The notes: generated from the letters alone by a model not told the origin. Shown: positions 16,877-25,892, numbered from the stretch's first letter. The stretch is DNA of 64,000 bases from Planctomycetota bacterium (GCA_002683825.1 NYUD01000061.1:62001-126000); one strand, 5' to 3'. Program-made: numbers and translations.

Positions 16877-18412
16877 CTACGCGGTGGTGTTCGACAGCAC
16901 GCGCCGCACCGCAAGTTCCCATTCCGCGAGGCGGTCCTGGCGCGCGGCTTCCTCCAGCTTTGGAGTGAAAACCTCTTCCGGAGTCTGGCACCTCGCCATG
17001 GGCTCTCCGGGATCGCTCCACAGTCCGGCCCCCAAACCCGCGAGCGCTGCGACTCCACGGGCGGTGGCTTCGACACTCTCGAAACGCACGAGCGTTGCAC
17101 GTGCCAGATCCGATTGAATTTGCATCAGCAGGTCGTTCCGGGCCGCCCCGCCATCGGCCAGCACGCGCTCCACGGCCAGCCCCGATTCGGCCCGGAAGAG
17201 CTCGATCAGCTCCGCGTTCTGAAAGGCCATGGCCTCGAGCACGGCGCGTGCGATGTGGGCGGGTTCGGTTCCACGGGTGAGCCCCAGGAGCGCGCCACGC
17301 GCTTCCGCATCCCAATAGGGCGCACCCAGGCCGGCGAAGGCGGGAATGAAGTAGACGCCGCCCGCATCCTCGACCGACCCGGCCAAGGCCTCGATCTCCG
17401 CCGCGTCCCCGATGAAACCCAGCGAGTCGCGCAACCACTGAACGGCTGCGCCGCAGATGAACACGCTACCCTCCAGCGAGTAGACCGATTCGCCGCTGCG
17501 CCCGATCGCCAGGGTCGTGACCAGGCCGCGCTGCGAGTCCTTGCGTTCGGCTCCAGCATTCAGGAGTAGGAAAGATCCGGTCCCGTAGGTGGCCTTGAAA
17601 CTCCCCTTTTCGAAGCAGCCCTGGCCGAACAGGGCCGACTGCTGATCCCCCGCGACACCATGAATCGACATACGCCGACCGGCCGTGCGCCCCGGATCGG
17701 TGTAGGTCACGCAGGCGGTCGATTCGTTCACCGTCGCGAGCGCGTCGATGGGAACACCGAAGAGCTCACATAGATCGGGAGACCAGGCGCGTTTCTCGAT
17801 GTCATAGAGCATCGTCCGGCAGGCGTTCGTCGGATCCGTGCTGAACACGGCTCCTCCGGAGAGATGATGGATGAGCAGGGTGTCGACCGTCGCGAAGACG
17901 ACCTCGCCGTTCCGCGTGCGGCGTGCGAGCTGGTCATCCTGCTTCATCAACCACTCGATCTTGCTCGCGCTGAAGTAGGGATCGAGCAGAAGCCCGGATT
18001 GCCTGTGCACCGCATCCCCGTATCCGCCCTCGCGCAATTCCAAACAGCGTTCGGCGGTGCGTCGATCCTGCCAGACGATGCCACGACCTAGCGGACGGCC
18101 ACTCTTGCGCTCCAGGGCAAACACCGTCTCCCGCTGGTTGGTGATCCCGAGCAGCTCGACACCGCCCGCATCGGGATGTGCGAGGATCTCCCCCACCACC
18201 CCATCCACGGCCGACAGGATGTCTGCGGCCTCGTGCTCCACCCAACCCGGCCGGGGAAAGACCTGGGGAAACTCTCGATACGCCCGCCCCAGGGGACGCA
18301 GATCGCCGTCAAAAAGCACGGCGGTGACGCCGGTCGTTCCGGCATCGATGGCTAGGAGCTTGGCTTCGATCGGACCGAGCCTAACGCCCGAACTCGGCAG
18401 AACTACACCCAA
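16877..18412 (-). CDS. glpK: Glycerol kinase
   Basis: A FGGY-family kinase of about 511 residues that should phosphorylate glycerol to glycerol 3-phosphate. Recognisable blocks are LLAIDAGTTGVTAVLFD, PRPGWVEHEAADI, GITNQRETVFALE, GRGIVWQDRRTAERC, LDPYFSASKIEWL (glycerol-kinase specific), TDPTNACRTMLYD, GVAGDQQSALFGQGCFEKGS, YGTGSFLLLNAG and LADGGAARNDLLMQ. All match GlpK rather than xylulose or gluconate kinases. No ATG exists near the expected N-terminus; TTG 18412 is the only usable start and adds about 17 residues. No glpF or glpD is adjacent. Confidence 0.92.
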   Translation of the reverse strand: MGVVLPSSGVRLGPIEAKLLAIDAGTTGVTAVLFDGDLRPLGRAYREFPQVFPRPGWVEHEAADILSAVDGVVGEILAHPDAGGVELLGITNQRETVFALERKSGRPLGRGIVWQDRRTAERCLELREGGYGDAVHRQSGLLLDPYFSASKIEWLMKQDDQLARRTRNGEVVFATVDTLLIHHLSGGAVFSTDPTNACRTMLYDIEKRAWSPDLCELFGVPIDALATVNESTACVTYTDPGRTAGRRMSIHGVAGDQQSALFGQGCFEKGSFKATYGTGSFLLLNAGAERKDSQRGLVTTLAIGRSGESVYSLEGSVFICGAAVQWLRDSLGFIGDAAEIEALAGSVEDAGGVYFIPAFAGLGAPYWDAEARGALLGLTRGTEPAHIARAVLEAMAFQNAELIELFRAESGLAVERVLADGGAARNDLLMQIQSDLARATLVRFESVEATARGVAALAGLGAGLWSDPGEPMARCQTPEEVFTPKLEEAARQDRLAEWELAVRRVLSNTTA

Positions 18413-18466
18413 GCAGGCCCAAGTCCCGAGCCCGTCGCTCTCCCCGGGCGGCGCCCGGGGCGAAAA

Positions 18467-19102
18467 TCAGAAACCAGCGCTCTCCTGGGTCAGGGTGATG
18501 CGTTCAGCTCCGAACCGAACGGCACCATGAATGATGCCTCTCTCCGTGTGGAAGGCCGCAATGTTGAATCCGCGGCCCTCGAAGCCGGGATCGCCGGCGA
18601 ACATCGCCAACGGCAGTTCGAGCCCGTGGTGGAGATTTGCCAGGGCGAAGCTCGTCGGCTGGGCATCGAAGAACGAGAAGGTGGCGACCCCCCCGCCCGT
18701 GGAGGCGTCGAAGGGAGAACGAACCTGAAAGCCGACCCTCGCGCGGCCGGACTGAAGAACACCGGTGTCGAGCTGGACCTCGAAGCTACCGTGGAAGAGA
18801 AGCTGGAACTCGCCGTCCAAGGTCGGCGTCACCTCGATCGAACCGCTGCCGTCGATGGAAAGGATCAGGGCCCGAAGACTGTCGATGTCACCCGCAAGGC
18901 GGAAGCCGCCGCCCTCGTTGCCCGCGAGCATGGGCAGGCTCGTGACTTCCTCGCCCGGACTGGAAGAGGCCGTGGGATCCGGCTGGTTTTGACCCGGGCC
19001 GCGCCCACCCTGCGCGAACGACAGAGCGCCCAAGGCGAGACACGCTCCGACGAACCAGCTTGCGGAGCGAACGAACGAGGCCAGAAAAGTGCGATTCTTC
19101 AT
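18467..19102 (-). CDS. Secreted protein of unknown function, third gene of the sigma-factor operon
   Basis: A 211-residue protein with a clear signal peptide (basic MKNR, then a hydrophobic stretch ending in ALGALSFAQ with likely cleavage after S-F-A). A Gly/Pro/Ser linker follows, then a beta-rich domain containing IEVTPTLDGEFQLLFHGSFE and GGGVATFSFFDAQ. No family is recognised. Its ATG overlaps the stop of the zinc-finger/TPR gene (ATGA), so it is made together with the sigma factor and its partner, either as their envelope-side sensor or as their main target. It contains no C-x-x-C or lipobox. Confidence 0.6.
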   Translation of the reverse strand: MKNRTFLASFVRSASWFVGACLALGALSFAQGGRGPGQNQPDPTASSSPGEEVTSLPMLAGNEGGGFRLAGDIDSLRALILSIDGSGSIEVTPTLDGEFQLLFHGSFEVQLDTGVLQSGRARVGFQVRSPFDASTGGGVATFSFFDAQPTSFALANLHHGLELPLAMFAGDPGFEGRGFNIAAFHTERGIIHGAVRFGAERITLTQESAGF

Positions 19103-20196
19103 GAGGTCACCTCCCCCTCATCGGAGAGTGGGACATCGGTGAGCGGGGGAAAGGCCCCCTGGGAAAACAGTTCGGGACAGGTTTCGAACAAAGCTTGCGC
19201 GAACCCCGCGTGATGGTCGATTGCTGCGCGTGTGCGCGGCGAATTCAGGAAGAGCTGGGCGATCTCCGGAATGCGCGCGGGATGGCGGTCCAGAAGGCAT
19301 CGATAGGCCGCCAGGGAGCGTTTCAAATCGCCCAGGCCGGCGTAGTACATGCCGATGTTGAAATGGGCGAAGAAGAAGCGGTCGTCACCGACACCCGCTT
19401 CGTTTCCGCCATCCGCAATGCCGGAGACGACGATCCAGCGGTTGCAGGCGATCGCTTTCCGGGTCTCTCCCTCTTCGGCGTAGAGCTTGCCCAGCTGCAC
19501 CGCAGCATGGGCGCGGTTGGACGGCACCAGGGCGCTTTGGAAGATGCGGCGATAGGCCCCCGCGGCCTTGATGCGACGCCCCTCGTGGGCATCGAGGAAA
19601 GCCAGGTATAGCCGGGCCTCTTCGTTGATTCCGTCGGCCTTGACCGCCTCTTCGAGGAGCCGGCGTCCCTTTTCCAGGGGATCGACGATCTTCTCGAGCT
19701 TGCCATTCAAGAGGTGGCGCGCCTGTTGCCAATCGAGGCCGCTGCCCTGGCCGCGGCCGCTTTCGAGCACGCCGTCGACGAAGCCGCGGCCGTGGGTTTT
19801 CGTACCGCCGACCTCGACCGCCTGTTCGAACACGCGAACGCGGAAGTCGGGATCGATGGCGGTCAGCACATAGGCCTTTCCGAGCTGATAGAAGATGGTC
19901 GATAGGCGGTGGACCAGGTCGATCTTATCCAGCTCGTCCTCGAAGTCGGTCCCGAGCAGCGCGGAGTAGTTGTCGAGCAGTGCCTCGGGGTTGGACAGGT
20001 CCCGCTGGGCGCGAATCTGGCTACGCGCATCGTTGAAGAACGTGGAACAGGAGGCGCACTCCTCGAGGTGGGCGATCGCACGCCCGCCGGCGACCTCGTC
20101 GAGTTCGCCATCCACCAGACAGGACAGGTCCAGTTGAAACTGAATGCATACGTCCTGCAGGTCGTCAACCCACCACTCTGCACTGGGGGAGCTCAT
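19099..20196 (-). CDS. Soluble zinc-finger (zf-HC2) / TPR protein, probable anti-sigma factor
   Basis: A 365-residue protein. Residues about 10-55 carry the anti-sigma zinc motif H-x3-C-x2-C (AIAHLEECASCSTFF) after an LSCLVDGELDE helix, as in ZAS-type anti-sigma factors. From about residue 170 on there are TPR-like helices (INEEARLYLAFLDAHEGR, HAAVQLGKLYAEEGETRKAI, FFAHFNIGMYYAGLGDLKRSLAAY). No transmembrane helix is seen, unlike most anti-sigma factors paired with exported signals, so the signal is probably cytosolic or relayed by protein contact. It overlaps both neighbours by ATGA: the sigma factor upstream and the secreted protein downstream. Confidence 0.7.
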   Translation of the reverse strand: MSSPSAEWWVDDLQDVCIQFQLDLSCLVDGELDEVAGGRAIAHLEECASCSTFFNDARSQIRAQRDLSNPEALLDNYSALLGTDFEDELDKIDLVHRLSTIFYQLGKAYVLTAIDPDFRVRVFEQAVEVGGTKTHGRGFVDGVLESGRGQGSGLDWQQARHLLNGKLEKIVDPLEKGRRLLEEAVKADGINEEARLYLAFLDAHEGRRIKAAGAYRRIFQSALVPSNRAHAAVQLGKLYAEEGETRKAIACNRWIVVSGIADGGNEAGVGDDRFFFAHFNIGMYYAGLGDLKRSLAAYRCLLDRHPARIPEIAQLFLNSPRTRAAIDHHAGFAQALFETCPELFSQGAFPPLTDVPLSDEGEVTS

Positions 20197-21062
20197 AGTT
20201 CACCGTCCTTTGCTGAAGCCGCCACGACGTCCTCAACGCTGTTCTCTTCATTCGGATCGCGGGCGGGCCGGAGGTCAGGAGGAAGGCCTTCGAAGACGCG
20301 ACGCATCGAACGATGGATTTTTCTGCGCGCTCGGAAGATGACCATCTTCAAGTTCTCCAGCTTGATCCCTAGCTCCCGTGCTGCCTGCCGGTAACTGAAA
20401 CCCTGAACTTCCACCAGATGAATGGCCCTTTGTTCGCGGCCCGATAACATCCGGTAAAAACGAAGATAGAGGTGCAGGTAGGTCAGATAGAGGCGACCGC
20501 ACTGCGTTTGACTCTCGCTCACGATCGCATCCCTCAGCGGTTCCTCGCTTCCGGCCCCCGAGGGCTCGGGAAGGTCGTCGATGGGCACTTCTGCCCGACC
20601 GGAACGGGAGAACGAACGCAAGTATTTCAGAACCGTGTTTCGAACGATCGTCGACGTCCAGACTCGAAATGCATCGTCACGTTCCCCGTTGAAGCGGTGG
20701 GGATAGCGAAAGATGTTGAAGAACACCTCCTGGAGAACGTCGTGGGCGTCGGCCTTGCTGGAATAGCGGCGCAGGCGGCTGGCCACTTGCTGCAGCAGGT
20801 GGTGACCGGCGAGCTCGTACAAGAGGCCGAAGGCGGCCCGGCTGTGGGAGTCCCGATAGACCTCCATCAGTCGTGTGGCCAGAACGTCCCGCTTCGACTC
20901 CAGCGTTCGTTCCGCATCCCGCACGATCGCCATCAACGGGAGCCACTCGAATCCCTGCGCTTCCCGGGCGACTTCGGCCAGTCGTTCTGCAAACCCCTCG
21001 GGGTTCGCAATCCCCCCAACTCCTGCGGTCGGCAGAAAACCCGGAGAAGACATCACGGGCAT
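20193..21062 (-). CDS. ECF-like RNA polymerase sigma factor with N-terminal extension
   Basis: A 289-residue sigma-70-family protein. Region 2 runs through LLQQVASRLRRYSSKADAHDVLQEVFFNIFRYPHRF and WTSTIVRNTVLKYLRSF; region 4 shows LSGREQRAIHLVEVQGFSYRQAARELGIKLENLKMVIFRARRKI, a normal helix-turn-helix for -35 recognition. About 85 residues precede region 2 and about 30 acidic residues follow region 4, making it longer than plain ECF factors. The start is ATG 21062 (GGAGA just before it), with ATG 21053 as alternative. It heads the three-gene operon and is coupled to its probable anti-sigma factor. Confidence 0.85.
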   Translation of the reverse strand: MPVMSSPGFLPTAGVGGIANPEGFAERLAEVAREAQGFEWLPLMAIVRDAERTLESKRDVLATRLMEVYRDSHSRAAFGLLYELAGHHLLQQVASRLRRYSSKADAHDVLQEVFFNIFRYPHRFNGERDDAFRVWTSTIVRNTVLKYLRSFSRSGRAEVPIDDLPEPSGAGSEEPLRDAIVSESQTQCGRLYLTYLHLYLRFYRMLSGREQRAIHLVEVQGFSYRQAARELGIKLENLKMVIFRARRKIHRSMRRVFEGLPPDLRPARDPNEENSVEDVVAASAKDGEL

Positions 21063-21258
21063 GTCTCCAGGGACATCAGAGGCTTCGTCATGGGGCGTGG
21101 AAAGGGGTGTGAGCCGAGGGCCCGGGAAGGCCTTTACGTCTGCGTCGTGAGGACAGGACCCGGAACCCTGCGCCAGGGCACTAGTTCGGTATGGAGCGGG
21201 GGTTACCGGACCGGGCGGACGGTCGACGTAGCTTTTCCCTATAGAAAAGGCTCAAGGT

Positions 21259-21287
21259 ACTGTAATCAAACAAGTTAGATTGTTCAA
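21259..21287 (-). promoter_or_regulatory. Candidate sigma-70-type promoter of the sigma-factor operon
   Basis: Read on the minus strand, TTGAAC (21287-21282) and TACAGT (21264-21259) are separated by exactly 17 bases. They match four of six bases at each consensus hexamer and lie in the only AT-rich patch of this region. The sigma gene starts about 190 bases downstream. The same patch also precedes queG on the plus strand, so it may hold promoters for both. This is a weak match and is called only on spacing and base composition. Confidence 0.25.
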
Positions 21288-21296
21288 TAGGATGCG

Positions 21297-22430
21297 ATGG
21301 GAAGGGACGCGCAAAAGGCGGCGAATATCGTGTTGGAAGCGGCCCACGGGCTGGGTTTCGACCTCGTCGGCATCGCTCCCCTGCGTCCCCCGCGCCGCGC
21401 AGAGGCCTTCCGACGCTGGCTGGCCGCGGGGCACCACGCGGGGATGGACTGGCTCGAACGGCAGTCGGAACGGATCCTCGATCCACGCCGGATCCTCGAA
21501 TCCGAGGGCAGCATCCTCGTCTGCGGGGTGAGCCACGCGCGTGCTCCCCTGGAGATCGAAGGCGGTGGCAGGATCGCGCGCTATGCGGCGGGCCGCGATT
21601 ACCACAACCTCGTGGGCAAGAAGCTCGGCAAGCTGGCCCGTCGCCTCGAGGCACTCGGGCTCGCGGGGCGCGGGCGGACCATCGTCGACGCGGGACCGCT
21701 CCTGGAACGCTCGCACGCGAACGAAGCGGGACTCGGCTTCGAATCCCGTTCGGCCAATCTGCTCCACCCCACGTTCGGACCGTGGTTCTTCCTGGGCGAA
21801 CTCCTCCTGCCGATCGAGCTCGAACCGACGCCGACTCCCCCTGCCGCCTCCTGCGGAACCTGCAGCGCGTGCATCGACGCCTGCCCCACGGACGCGATTC
21901 CCGAGGCTGGCGTGATCGATGCGAACCGCTGTCTCTCCTACCACACGATCGAAAACCGGGGAACGATCCCCCACGAGCTACGCAAGAAGCTCGGTGAGTG
22001 GGCTTTCGGCTGCGACGTCTGTTCCGAAGTCTGTCCCTATGGAAGCGCTGCCCCCGATACCGAGGCCACCTTCGGCTTGCACCGGGGAGCCGAAACCCGG
22101 CTGGTCGACTGGCTGGCCCCTCGAAAAAACACCGAGGTAGCGGACGCGGAATTCTGGAATGGTTCACCGCTGACCCGGGCGAAACGCGAGGGGCGCGCCC
22201 GCAACGCGGCTCTGGTCCTCGGCAACCGCCCCACGGACGAAGGGCACAAAGCCCTCACCCGAGCCCTCGAGGGAGATTCGCCCCTGGTCCGGGCGGCCGC
22301 GTTCTGGGGCCTTTCGAACGGCCACAGGGACGACCGCGGGGTTCGCGAAGTGCTCGAACGCGCCCTGCAGCGGGAAGAGGATTCCGACGCAGCAGCGGAC
22401 ATGCGGACCACCCTGGCGCACTTCGGCTGA
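21297..22430 (+). CDS. queG: Epoxyqueuosine reductase
   Basis: A 377-residue cobalamin- and iron-sulfur-dependent enzyme that reduces epoxyqueuosine to queuosine in tRNA wobble position 34. N-terminal cobalamin-binding part: FDLVGIAPLRPP, MDWLERQSERILDPRRIL, YAAGRDYHNLVGKKL. Then come the DAGPLLERSHANEAGLG segment and two ferredoxin-type clusters, CGTCSACIDACP and CDVCSEVCPYG. The C-terminal ~70 residues are HEAT-like (AALVLGNRP, LVRAAAFWGLSN). AGGA precedes ATG 21297 by four bases. queA lies 6 kb away, so the final two steps of the pathway are both in this window. Confidence 0.93.
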   Translation: MGRDAQKAANIVLEAAHGLGFDLVGIAPLRPPRRAEAFRRWLAAGHHAGMDWLERQSERILDPRRILESEGSILVCGVSHARAPLEIEGGGRIARYAAGRDYHNLVGKKLGKLARRLEALGLAGRGRTIVDAGPLLERSHANEAGLGFESRSANLLHPTFGPWFFLGELLLPIELEPTPTPPAASCGTCSACIDACPTDAIPEAGVIDANRCLSYHTIENRGTIPHELRKKLGEWAFGCDVCSEVCPYGSAAPDTEATFGLHRGAETRLVDWLAPRKNTEVADAEFWNGSPLTRAKREGRARNAALVLGNRPTDEGHKALTRALEGDSPLVRAAAFWGLSNGHRDDRGVREVLERALQREEDSDAAADMRTTLAHFG

Positions 22431-22639
22431 AGGGGCGCTTCTCGGAGCGATGTTGTGCTCGCGCAACATGGCGTGTCCACGATGCTGGACGTGTTCAAGA
22501 GTTTGAACGGAGCTCGAGCGGGTGCTTCACGCACACCCCCCATTCCGACCGCGTCAGGCCGGTATTCTGCGTCGTGAGCACTTGGCAAGTCACTTGCTCT
22601 TCTACCCCCGACAAAACGAGCCGGGGGGGGCACGAACAA

Positions 22640-22882
22640 ATGTATCCGAGCGACTTCTACAGCGATCACAAGTACTGCGAAACCTGCTGTGACTACGTTT
22701 CCTATCTCCAGTCCATGGAGCACTCCTACTGCGTGCAGTGCGGCGATGCCGTGCGACTGTTCTCCAAAGAGGATTGGGAGGTCTTCAACGCCACCTTGAA
22801 GCAAAGGCGTCCGAAGGGCGGGCGCCCCAAGAAGAAAGAGCAGATCGCCCCGGAGGAGGGCACGGATAAGGAATCGGCCTGA
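22640..22882 (+). CDS. Small zinc-ribbon protein
   Basis: An 80-residue protein starting at ATG 22640, with two CxxC-type pairs (YCETCCDYV and YCVQCGDAV) spaced for one zinc ribbon. A lysine/arginine-rich tail (KQRRPKGGRPKKKEQ) with A-T-hook-like G-R-P follows, suggesting nucleic-acid contact. A longer in-frame reading upstream shadows queG in another frame and is not used. The function is unknown; the tail and ribbon suggest a nucleoid or ribosome-associated factor. The run GGGGGGGG at 22623-22630 may act as a ribosome site but is unusually far away. Confidence 0.6.
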   Translation: MYPSDFYSDHKYCETCCDYVSYLQSMEHSYCVQCGDAVRLFSKEDWEVFNATLKQRRPKGGRPKKKEQIAPEEGTDKESA

Positions 22883-22988
22883 GCGCGCTCCCCCACCCCC
22901 TGCCCTGAGTTCTCTTCCAGGCGCGCTCCACCCGACACGGCGGGAGTCGTTTCCTTCTGGACTGGATTCCCAGCAGAGTCCGGTCCAC

Positions 22989-23003
22989 AAGGGCCCGGCC
23001 CTT
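22989..23003. terminator. Weak hairpin between convergent genes
   Basis: AAGGGC and GCCCTT form a perfect six-base stem around CCG in the 164-base gap between the zinc-ribbon gene and the convergent TPR gene. It could terminate either transcript, but neither side has a T-run, so intrinsic termination is doubtful. The rest of the gap holds nothing recognisable. Confidence 0.25.
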
Positions 23004-23046
23004 CCGAACCTCGATCCCCGAGGGGACCCCTGTCCTTTTGGGGAGC

Positions 23047-24216
23047 CTACTCCCGCTCGCCTGATTCGCGCAGTTCCTGCACGCGGCGACCCGCTCGAAT
23101 CTGGTCGATCCTCTGCCGCACCGACCCGTAGTGAAGCTCCAACCGCTGCCACGTGCGCAAGTCGTTCGGACAGTTCGCCTCCAGTTCCCGGGAGGCCCAA
23201 CGCATACCCTGCGGATCGCCGAGCGCCGCAAGAACGTCCAGCGCAAAGATGCGCAGCGAAACCTCGTCGACCTCCTCCGGGCGCGCGGCCAGCATCAGCG
23301 GGAGGGCTTCACGGACTCCCTCCAGGTTACCGAGTTCCCGATGCAGCTCGACCTTGCGGGAGAGCAGATCGAAGCGACCGGGTTGAAGTGCCAGGGAAGC
23401 ATCGATCTTGCGCAGATCCTGGGTCGCGCGATCGATTTCGCGCCAGCGATCCTCAGCCGCCCGCCCATCCTCCTCCCGGCCCAGGTCGTAGAGCACCTGC
23501 ATCCACAGATACCAGGCCCGATTGTCGAACGGTTCGAGGGTTATCAGTTTCTCCGCGTGCGGGAAGGCCTTGGCGGATTCCCCACCGTCAAAGTAGATTC
23601 GACCGATCCAGTAGTGGCTCTCGCTGACCTCGGCGCCGCGCTTCAAGAGCCCCTCGAAGATGCGCAAGGCATCGGCCTCCTCACCGAGCCGAAGGCGCGC
23701 GAGCGCAAGGCCCCTCTGCACCGCCCCGTCCTCGGGCCGCAGGGCGTACAGCTTCAGGTAGTGATCGCGAGCGCGTTCGTAGAAGCCCAGGCTGTAGTAA
23801 CAGTGCCCCAGGGCCAGGGTTCGATACAGCAGTTTGGGCGTCGCTTCGATCAGCCGTTCATAGACCTCCGCGGCATCGCCGTAGCGCCGCAGCCGAAAGT
23901 AGGTCAAGCCCAGCATCGAAAGCGCTTCGGGTAGATCCGGCTCCGTTTCGAGTGCAGCGAAGAGAATCTCGAGTACGCGCGGATAGCGCTTTGCGAGATA
24001 GTCCTCGCGTACGCGCACGAGCTCCTCCGCGATCTCGCGTTTCACGCCGTAAAGAGCCAGGTCGCTCGCAGCGCCATAGTCGCTCCAGCGTCCGGCCTCG
24101 GCGCGGGGCAACTCGGTCGGCAACCGTCCCAGAATCGCAGGCAATTCGGACCGCTCCTGTGCGCGGTTCGGAAGTGAAAGCAAAGCACACACGATCGCCA
24201 CCACGACGCCCTTCAT
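23047..24216 (-). CDS. Exported TPR-repeat protein
   Basis: A 389-residue protein with a signal peptide (MKGVVVAIVCALLSLPNRAQ). It then carries at least five tetratricopeptide repeats, for example PEALSMLGLTYFRLRRYGDAAEVYERLIEATP, TLALGHCYYSLGFYERARDHYLKLYALRP and ESHYWIGRIYFDGGESAKAFPHAEKLI. ATG 24216 overlaps the stop of the ASPIC/UnbV gene (ATGA), and the protein presumably works with it in the periplasm. TPR domains are protein-interaction scaffolds; no enzymatic residue is seen. Confidence 0.8.
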   Translation of the reverse strand: MKGVVVAIVCALLSLPNRAQERSELPAILGRLPTELPRAEAGRWSDYGAASDLALYGVKREIAEELVRVREDYLAKRYPRVLEILFAALETEPDLPEALSMLGLTYFRLRRYGDAAEVYERLIEATPKLLYRTLALGHCYYSLGFYERARDHYLKLYALRPEDGAVQRGLALARLRLGEEADALRIFEGLLKRGAEVSESHYWIGRIYFDGGESAKAFPHAEKLITLEPFDNRAWYLWMQVLYDLGREEDGRAAEDRWREIDRATQDLRKIDASLALQPGRFDLLSRKVELHRELGNLEGVREALPLMLAARPEEVDEVSLRIFALDVLAALGDPQGMRWASRELEANCPNDLRTWQRLELHYGSVRQRIDQIRAGRRVQELRESGERE

Positions 24217-25892
24217 CGCCCCTTGCCCCCCTCTTCCGGCTCGACGATCGAAAGCACGCGGTCGAGCTCGACGTCGGTGTGTTCGGAACGGCGGCCCGAG
24301 GGCCAGCGCACGCGGATCCGCTGGAGGACCTCGACCGGCCCCAGGCCGAAATGGATCTCCGCCGGCACCGAGCTCTGGAATCCGCCCGAGGTGCGCATCT
24401 CTCGCTCCTGATAACCCCCGTCCCACTCCAGCCGGACGCGAGCTCCAATGCCCTGGGTATTGGCCCCCTGGCCGGACAGGCGCACGATCAGCCAATGGCC
24501 CTCGCCCTCTCCGCAATTGCGAAGCAGGCGCACGCCCCCGTCGAGCTCCAGTGCGACGATGTCGGGTCGGCCGTCCCGGTCCAGATCGACCGAGACGCCG
24601 GCCCGCGAGACCCCGGGCGCCGCATCGGAGAGGGGCTGCGCCAAGAACCCCAGGCGCTTCTTCGGGCCCCGCAATCCCAGGTTTTGAAGGAGCACATCCT
24701 GCTCCTTGAAACTCGAGTCCGTCCCGGGTGCATCGGCCTCTGGATAGACGTGCCCGTTGAGGACGGCCAGGTCGAGGTCGCCGTCGAGATCGAAGTCCTC
24801 GCACATCGCACCCCAACCGAGACGCGTGAGACTCCCGCGAGCCAACCCGGCAGGGGCCGCCCGATCGCGCCAGCGCCCGACCCGCAGTGACAGATAGAGC
24901 GCGTTGGACTCACCCGAAAAGTTCGAGATGAAGTAATCGTCGAGCCCATCGAGATTCAGATCCCCACAGGCGATTCCCATCCCGGCCTGCTCCTTGCCCG
25001 AAGCATCCAGAGCCACTCCCGCGCGCAAACCGATCTCGCGCCAGGAGAGCTCGTCACCTGTCGAGCGGCAGTTTTCCCACAGGTGGTTCGGCGTGGAATC
25101 GTTGGTGATGTAGAGGTCGGTGTCACCGTCCACGTCCATGTCGCTCGTCAGAACCCCCAAACCGAATCCGGCCCGCTCGGGACGAAAGCCCGTGGCCAAG
25201 CTGACCTCTTCGAAGCGCTTGCCCTCCACGTTTCGATAGAGCTGATCGTGCACCGGAACCAGTCCTTCGGGCCCGCACAACACAGGATGACCCTTCCAAC
25301 GACACCGCCCCGTCTCACGGGAAGCGACACGCTCGGCGGCGAAGGCCAGGTAATTGACCACCGCGAGTTCCAGGAACCCGTCGCCGTCCGCATCGAGGAA
25401 GGCGCCACTGGTCCCCCAACGACGGCCGTCGAAGCCGCTCTCTTCGACCTCCCGAAACCCCCTCGCCTCGACGTTTTCAAACAATCGATCGCGCCCCCAT
25501 TCGAGGACGACGAGGTCCGTGTCTCCATCGCCATCGAAATCGGCGCTGGCGGCGCCGGTGCCCCAGCGACCGCCGGGGATCTCCCACGTCTTCCCCGCCT
25601 CCCGGAATCCGCCATCACCACGGCCGAGGAACAGTCGCGGCGGCAGGCCCGGTTGGCCCGCCTCCACGCGCTCGAGCGTGGAGCCGTCGACCAGCACCAG
25701 GTCCGGCGCCCCGTCGCCGTCGAAGTCCGCGACGCAGAGCCCCGGACCGTTCACCTCGAGGATGTAGTTCTTTTCGCGCGCTCCGCAGGTCGTCCGCACT
25801 CCGGGGAGCAGCTTTTCCTCGAAAAGGGGGCCGCTCTGCTCCTGGAAACGGGTGAAGGAGAACGTCGAGAGGGCCAAGAGAATGGGGATCAC
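24213..25892 (-). CDS. Exported FG-GAP / ASPIC-UnbV protein
   Basis: About 559 residues with a short hydrophobic leader (IPILLALSTFSF), then at least five FG-GAP/VCBS calcium loops (DFDGDGAPDLVLVD, DFDGDGDTDLVVLE, DADGDGFLELAVVN, DMDVDGDTDLYITND, DFDLDGDLDLAVLN). The C-terminal ASPIC/UnbV domain includes GIGARVRLEWDGGYQ and RIRVRWPSGRRSEH. It should form a beta-propeller outside the cytoplasm. I prefer GTG 25892 over GTG 25898 because GGAG then sits about eight bases upstream. It lacks the D-L-x-S-x-F-W-R segment that holds the TGA in the left-edge homologue, and has no thioredoxin domain. It is coupled to the TPR gene. Confidence 0.85.
   Translation of the reverse strand: MIPILLALSTFSFTRFQEQSGPLFEEKLLPGVRTTCGAREKNYILEVNGPGLCVADFDGDGAPDLVLVDGSTLERVEAGQPGLPPRLFLGRGDGGFREAGKTWEIPGGRWGTGAASADFDGDGDTDLVVLEWGRDRLFENVEARGFREVEESGFDGRRWGTSGAFLDADGDGFLELAVVNYLAFAAERVASRETGRCRWKGHPVLCGPEGLVPVHDQLYRNVEGKRFEEVSLATGFRPERAGFGLGVLTSDMDVDGDTDLYITNDSTPNHLWENCRSTGDELSWREIGLRAGVALDASGKEQAGMGIACGDLNLDGLDDYFISNFSGESNALYLSLRVGRWRDRAAPAGLARGSLTRLGWGAMCEDFDLDGDLDLAVLNGHVYPEADAPGTDSSFKEQDVLLQNLGLRGPKKRLGFLAQPLSDAAPGVSRAGVSVDLDRDGRPDIVALELDGGVRLLRNCGEGEGHWLIVRLSGQGANTQGIGARVRLEWDGGYQEREMRTSGGFQSSVPAEIHFGLGPVEVLQRIRVRWPSGRRSEHTDVELDRVLSIVEPEEGGKGR

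Noticed and set aside
22585-22597. Inverted repeat GCAAGT-C-ACTTGC upstream of the zinc-ribbon gene
   Set aside because: Only six bases per arm and no second copy noticed; could be chance.
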